The translations under genes were made by a program, and so were the position numbers. From an uncultured Sphingomonas sp. (GTDB lineage Bacteria; Pseudomonadota; Alphaproteobacteria; Sphingomonadales; Sphingomonadaceae), in contig NZ_CALMPA010000022.1 in the NCBI RefSeq assembly GCF_937871615.1, forward strand, positions 124,001 through 188,000: 64,000 bases of DNA, in the 5' to 3' direction. Under the pieces are notes generated by a model. It did not search any database. It saw only the letters and a list, made by a program, of their open reading frames with translations, and was not told where the DNA came from. Positions 62,447 to 64,000 of this stretch are shown here, one piece after another. Within the stretch, counting starts at the first letter, position 1, and each line of letters begins with the position of its first letter.

Positions 62447-64000
62447 ATGACCACCACCGGACCGGGCGGTCGCAAGATCCTGAAGATCGGGGGCGGCATC
62501 ACGCCGCGCGCCATGCCGCCCGTTCCGGCAACGCAGTTTGCCTTCCTCGCGTCATTCCCCTTCCTCGCCGATCACGTCGCGATGGCCGAGCGGCAGGCGC
62601 TGTCCGATCCGCGTGGCGCGGCGGTGCATTGTCGCCTCGCGATCGAGGCGCTGGTTCATTGGCTCTACGACAATGATGCCGAGCTAAAGGCGCCCTATAA
62701 CGATCATCTCGCCGCTCTGATCGCCGAGCCGAGCTTCCACAAGCTCGCCGGGACGATGATCCGCACCAAGATCGACCTGATCCGCAAGATCGGCAATCGC
62801 GCCGCGCATCCCGGCGCCTTCGCCTCGTTGCAATCGGTCAGCGCACTGCGCGAGCTGTTCCATATCGGCCTGTGGTTCGCGACCCGCTATTCCACCACGC
62901 CACCGTCCGCCGAACTCGCCTTCTCCGCCGATCTGTTGCCGACCGGCGCTGCGCCGCCCGCCCAGACCAGCGCCGATGAAGTGCAAAAGCTGGAGAAGCA
63001 GGCCGAAGACAGCCGCGCCCAATTGGAGGCCGAGCGCAAGGCGCGGCTCGCCGATGCCGATGCCCGCACCGTGCTGGAGGCGGAGCTGGCGGCGATCCGC
63101 GCGGAGGTGACCGCGCTACGTCACGCCAATGAGGGCCGCGACGCCGGTCATGACTATGACGAGGCGACCACCCGGCGCGAGTTCATCGATGTGCTGCTGC
63201 GCGAGGCTGGCTGGCCGCTTTCCGATGCGCGCGACATCGAATTCCCGGTCCATGGCATGCCCAACGATCGCAGCGCCGACGGCAAAGGCGCGGGCTTCGT
63301 CGATTATGTGCTGTGGGGCGAGGACGGCAAGCCGCTGGCGGTGATCGAGGCCAAACGCTCGCGCAAGGATCCGCGCGAGGGCAAGGAACAGGCACGGCTC
63401 TACGTCGATTGCCTGGAGGCGCAGTTCGGCCAGCGCCCGGTCATCTTCTATTCCAACGGCTATGATCACTGGATCTGGGACGACCTGCGTTATCCGCCTC
63501 GCCCCGTCTCCGGCTTTCGCACCCGCGACGAACTGCAGCTGATGATCCAACGGCGCGGCGCGCGTGCGCCGTTCGGCACCGTGCCGACCAATCGCGCCAT
63601 CGCTGGCGGCGGCCGCCGTACCTATCAGGAGAAGGCGATCCGCGCGGTCTGTCACCGTTTCGAGGATGGCGAGCGTGGCGGCGAGAATCAGCGCAAGGCG
63701 TTGCTGGTGATGGCGACCGGTTCGGGCAAGACCCGCGTTTCAATCGCGCTGACTGATGTGTTGATGCGCGCCAATTGGGCCAAGCGCATTCTGTTTTTGG
63801 CGGACCGTGTGCCGCTGGTGAAGCAGGCGACGGGCAATTTCCGCAAGCACCTGCCGGATAGTTCTCCGGTCAATTTGTGTTTGCAGCCGAATGGGGAGGG
63901 GCGGGTGTTCGTCGCCACCTATCCGACGATGATGAACCTGATCGAACGCGCGCGGCAGGACGCCAAGCAGCGCTTCGGTCCTGGCTATTTCGATCTGATC
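62447..64000 (+). CDS. hsdR: Type I restriction endonuclease R subunit (partial)
   Basis: ATG at 62447, 3 bp after the hsdS stop. The frame runs off the right edge after 518 codons. An N-terminal DUF4145-like domain covers residues 20-150, followed by a coiled coil (KLEKQAEDSRAQLEAERKAR). The nuclease core is at Asp286 and Glu301-Lys303 (AVIEAKRSRKD), a PD-(D/E)xK site. The helicase Walker A is ATGSGKT (423-429). The EcoKI-like order supports a complete restriction gene; the C-terminal helicase part is outside the window. Confidence 0.93.
   Translation, partial: MTTTGPGGRKILKIGGGITPRAMPPVPATQFAFLASFPFLADHVAMAERQALSDPRGAAVHCRLAIEALVHWLYDNDAELKAPYNDHLAALIAEPSFHKLAGTMIRTKIDLIRKIGNRAAHPGAFASLQSVSALRELFHIGLWFATRYSTTPPSAELAFSADLLPTGAAPPAQTSADEVQKLEKQAEDSRAQLEAERKARLADADARTVLEAELAAIRAEVTALRHANEGRDAGHDYDEATTRREFIDVLLREAGWPLSDARDIEFPVHGMPNDRSADGKGAGFVDYVLWGEDGKPLAVIEAKRSRKDPREGKEQARLYVDCLEAQFGQRPVIFYSNGYDHWIWDDLRYPPRPVSGFRTRDELQLMIQRRGARAPFGTVPTNRAIAGGGRRTYQEKAIRAVCHRFEDGERGGENQRKALLVMATGSGKTRVSIALTDVLMRANWAKRILFLADRVPLVKQATGNFRKHLPDSSPVNLCLQPNGEGRVFVATYPTMMNLIERARQDAKQRFGPGYFDLI

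Overview
The window is G+C-rich chromosomal DNA, roughly two-thirds G+C over most of its length, with strong third-position G/C bias. Its gene content fits an aerobic alphaproteobacterium of the Sphingomonas type. Supporting points are the cobA-DUF2849-cysI-DUF934-cysH sulfate assimilation block, the succinyltransferase arginine route, TonB-dependent import, a ferredoxin-dependent 2-oxoglutarate oxidoreductase, and several GC-rich hairpin repeats of the kind scattered through sphingomonad genomes. The assignment is inference from gene families; no ribosomal RNA is present.

Layout. Positions 1-4136 (minus strand) hold a translationally coupled sulfite/sulfate reduction operon. Positions 4254-17866 carry a DUF885 metallopeptidase, astD, selO, an alpha/beta hydrolase, a GH130 glycosidase, a GT4 glycosyltransferase, a nitronate monooxygenase, a class I amidotransferase, a 2-hydroxyacid dehydrogenase, an SH3 protein and nadC. 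Positions 17863-27246 hold a secreted RNase T2, a probable zinc TonB receptor, astB-astA with an M20 hydrolase, DUF481, rppH and an HSL-type esterase. Positions 27426-36485 hold korAB, a cyclopropane synthase, a serine hydrolase, tetR-obgE, a GNAT gene and rplU-rpmA. Positions 36970-46637 hold hspQ, tRNA-Ser(CGA), a 2OG-Fe(II) oxygenase, a two-component system followed by carbonic anhydrase and a SulP bicarbonate-type transporter, rluE, an RNase H-fold protein, a SpoU methyltransferase and a GST. Positions 46670-54053 hold a secreted methyltransferase-fold protein, a large zinc metalloprotease, an MFS transporter, a Tim44-domain protein, an SRPBCC protein and a second HSL-type esterase.

From about 54,060 to the right edge the character changes. 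Base composition falls and becomes patchy, a frameshifted tyrosine-integrase fragment appears (about 55,246-55,621), and the genes are accessory: a GFA-domain protein divergent from a MarR regulator with two dyad operators, a 450-residue protein with a minimal-nucleotidyltransferase motif, a DUF4258 protein, and a type I restriction-modification locus that continues past position 64,000. I read this as a defence or genomic island.

The strongest candidate for something undescribed is the five-gene block 57,700-64,000. A perfect 16-bp inverted repeat precedes DUF4258. That gene is coupled to a fusion of a motif-degenerate HsdM-like domain with one HsdS-like target-recognition domain, and the fusion lies 3 bp before a conventional hsdM-hsdS-hsdR set. 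The nucleotidyltransferase gene just upstream is a second defence candidate.
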